From Bradyrhizobium sp. (GTDB lineage: Bacteria; Pseudomonadota; Alphaproteobacteria; Rhizobiales; Xanthobacteraceae), in NCBI GenBank assembly GCA_028290305.1, contig JAQGKC010000162.1, positions 1-5,847 on the forward strand: 5,847 nucleotides of DNA, written 5' to 3'. The notes under the pieces are model-generated. The model did not search any database and was not told the origin of the DNA. It saw nothing but the letters and a program-made list of their open reading frames with translations. Made by a program: the position numbers and the translations under genes. Positions 4,204-5,847 of the stretch are shown one piece after another. The first letter of the stretch is position 1. Each line of letters begins with the position of its first letter.

Positions 4204-5847
4204 TCACTCCGCCGCGCTGCGGATCTCGGCGCGTTCGGCCCGCACCGCGCAGAACTTGAATTCGGGAATCTTGCCGAACGGATCGAGTGCCGGATTGGTC
4301 AACAGGTTCGCCGCCGCCTCCGCGTAGCAGAACGGCATGAACACCATGTTTTCCGGAACGTCGCGGTCGGAGCGCACCTTCACCTCGACCGCGCCGCGGC
4401 GGGTTTCCAGCCGGATGAAATCGCCGGGCCACACTTTCAACCGCCGCATGTCCTTTGGCGACATGAACGCCACCGCTTCCGGCTCGATCTGATCGAGCAC
4501 AAGGGAGCGCCGGGTCATCGATCCGGTGTGCCAGTGTTCGAGCACGCGCCCGGTGGAGAGCACCATCGGATATTCGTCGTCGGGCAATTCGTCCGGCGGC
4601 AGCACGTGCGCCGGGACGATCTTGCCGCGGCCGCTCTCGGTCGGAAATCCCGTCGTAAAGATGATCTCGTTGCCGGGCTGATGGGGATCGTCGACCGGAT
4701 AGGTCACCGCGCCCTCGCGCACCAGCCGTTCCCAGGTGATGTTTTTCAGCGACGGCATCACCTCTGTCATTTCGGTGAAAACATCGGCCGGCCCGTCATA
4801 GCGCCAGTCGAGACCCATGCGTTTGGCGATTTCCTGGATGATCCAGAGATCCTGCCGCGCGCCGCCGGGCGGCTTGATCACCTCGCGCGCCAGCTGCACG
4901 CGGCGATCGGTATTGGTGAAGGTGCCGGATTTCTCCGCGAAGGCCGAGGCCGGCAGAATGACGTCGGCATGAAACGCCGTCTCGGTGACGAACAGATCCT
5001 GCACCACGAGATGATCGAGCTTGGCCAGCGCCACGCGCGCATGCTGCAGATCTGGGTCCGACATCGCGGGATTCTCGCCCTCGATATACATGCCGGTGAT
5101 TTCGCCGGCATGTATCGCGTTCATGATCTCGACCACGGTGAGGCCGCGAACCGGATCAAGGTCCTGATGCCAGAGACGTTCGAACGGCTGGCGCAAGTCC
5201 GTGCGCCCGACCGGCTGATAATCCGGCAGGAACATCGGGATCAGGCCGGCATCGGAAGCCCCCTGCACGTTGTTCTGGCCGCGCAGCGGATGCAGCCCGG
5301 TGCCGGGCCGGCCGATCTGTCCCGTGATCAAGGCCAGCGCGATCAGGCAGCGCGCATTGTCGGTGCCGTGCACATGCTGGCTGATGCCCATGCCCCAGAA
5401 GATGAGCGAGGCGCGCGAGCGCGCATACATCCGCGCCACTTCGCGTATGGTGTCCGCGGCAATGCCGCAGATCGGCTCCATCTTCTCCGGCGTGAATTCG
5501 GTGATGCGTTCCTTGAGATCATCGAAGCCTTCGGTATAGCCGGCGATATATTGTTCGTCGGTCAGGCCTTCGGTGATGATGGTATTGATCATCGCGTTGA
5601 GCAGCGCGACATCGCTGCCGGCCTTGAACGCCAGATGCTTATAGGCATGACGCGACAGCGTCTGCCGCCGCGGATCGATCACGATCAGCTTGGCGCCGCG
5701 CTGGGCCGCGTTCTTGATGAAGGTTGCGGCCACCGGATGATTCACGGTCGGATTGGCGCCGATCACGATGATGACTTCGGCGTCCAGGGCGGCTGAGAAC
5801 GGCGCCGACACCGCGCCGGAATTGAGTCCTTCCATCAGTGCGGCGAC
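4204..5847 (-). CDS. fdsA: NAD-dependent formate dehydrogenase, molybdenum alpha subunit, C-terminal 547 aa (partial at right edge)
   Basis: FdsA is the catalytic subunit of the soluble cytoplasmic FdsABG formate dehydrogenase: it oxidises formate to CO2 at a bis-MGD molybdenum centre and passes electrons through Fe-S clusters to the NAD+-reducing FdsB/FdsG. The frame is open to the window edge, beginning VAALMEGLNSG; the ATG at 5833-5835 is an internal Met, not the start. Visible parts (numbered from that Met) are DAEVIIVIGANPTVNHPVA (18-36), the cofactor-binding IVIDPRRQ (51-58), WGMGISQHVHGTDN (147-160), PLRGQNNVQGASDAG (183-197; R185 matches the active-site Arg333 of E. coli FdhF), GENPAMSDPDL (253-263), and the C-terminal MGD-binding domain from about 420 (YPMVLSTGRVLEHWHTGSMT) to NPALDPFGKIPEFKFCAVR (514-532). 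By alignment with FdhF, the catalytic Cys-His lies about five residues beyond the right edge. The usual downstream fdsC/fdhD and fdsD are not here; a convergent gene ends 46 bases away. Confidence 0.96.
   Translation of the reverse strand, partial: VAALMEGLNSGAVSAPFSAALDAEVIIVIGANPTVNHPVAATFIKNAAQRGAKLIVIDPRRQTLSRHAYKHLAFKAGSDVALLNAMINTIITEGLTDEQYIAGYTEGFDDLKERITEFTPEKMEPICGIAADTIREVARMYARSRASLIFWGMGISQHVHGTDNARCLIALALITGQIGRPGTGLHPLRGQNNVQGASDAGLIPMFLPDYQPVGRTDLRQPFERLWHQDLDPVRGLTVVEIMNAIHAGEITGMYIEGENPAMSDPDLQHARVALAKLDHLVVQDLFVTETAFHADVILPASAFAEKSGTFTNTDRRVQLAREVIKPPGGARQDLWIIQEIAKRMGLDWRYDGPADVFTEMTEVMPSLKNITWERLVREGAVTYPVDDPHQPGNEIIFTTGFPTESGRGKIVPAHVLPPDELPDDEYPMVLSTGRVLEHWHTGSMTRRSLVLDQIEPEAVAFMSPKDMRRLKVWPGDFIRLETRRGAVEVKVRSDRDVPENMVFMPFCYAEAAANLLTNPALDPFGKIPEFKFCAVRAERAEIRSAAE
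4208..4228. repeat. 21-base direct repeat, right copy, within the fdsA 3' end
   Basis: Identical to 3104-3124. It covers the codons for EIRSAAE just before the fdsA stop (TGA at 4204-4206). The match breaks one base into the final Glu codon (GAG here, GAA in the other copy), which is why the two stops differ (TGA against TAG). Confidence 0.75.

Noticed and set aside
4528..5796. Long plus-strand open frame (422 codons) antisense to fdsA
   Set aside because: fdsA on the opposite strand is a clear full-family match. The antisense frame has a composition (many His, Arg, Gly, Asp) typical of the complement of GC-rich coding DNA and no recognisable domain.
1..5847. CRISPR array, tRNA, rRNA, transposase or integrase
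   Set aside because: No regularly spaced repeats, tRNA-like fold or mobile-element protein was seen. The dispersed palindromes are single copies, and the 21-base pair is only two copies.

Overview
The window looks like chromosomal DNA of a high-GC alphaproteobacterium, most likely Bradyrhizobium or a close relative (Nitrobacteraceae). The grounds are strong similarity, from memory, of the formate dehydrogenase and cNMP-binding proteins to Bradyrhizobium versions, two intergenic palindromes of types common in that group, and several small hypothetical genes of a bradyrhizobial kind. No database search was possible, so the taxon is inference.

Layout. (1) Bases 1-888, minus strand: the start of a high-affinity potassium uptake (Kdp) operon. 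A 27-residue one-helix membrane peptide comes first, then kdpF (29 residues), then the first 200 codons of kdpA, which runs off the left edge. A dispersed palindrome sits between the two small genes. (2) Bases 889-1251: a divergent intergenic region with a leader hairpin, a second palindromic repeat and a tandem 13-base repeat. (3) Bases 1252-2974: four small genes of unknown function. Three are on the plus strand (155, 112 and 131 residues; the 112-residue one is a membrane protein). One is on the minus strand (110 residues) and converges on them; its Shine-Dalgarno lies in the loop of a hairpin that abuts its ATG. (4) Bases 2975-3362: non-coding, rich in secondary structure. (5) Bases 3363-4157, plus strand: a membrane-anchored cyclic-nucleotide-binding protein with Popeye-like layout (three helices, then a CRP-type domain with an intact phosphate-binding cassette). 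(6) Bases 4204-5847, minus strand: the C-terminal 547 residues of the molybdenum-containing alpha subunit of NAD-dependent formate dehydrogenase (FdsA), cut at the right edge a few residues after the expected catalytic cysteine.

The most notable signal is an exact 21-base direct repeat. One copy is the last codons of fdsA (4208-4228). The other (3104-3124) lies alone on the far side of the cNMP-binding gene, in the same reading register, followed by its own stop codon and a strong stem-loop. The cNMP gene, which is lower in GC in sampled lines, is therefore bracketed by a duplicated fdsA 3' end. This looks like the footprint of an insertion that rebuilt the end of its target gene. No integrase or transposase is present in the window.

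Functionally the window combines potassium homeostasis (Kdp), formate oxidation to CO2 with NADH formation (Fds), and a probable membrane cNMP sensor. Nothing in the sequence ties these into one pathway.
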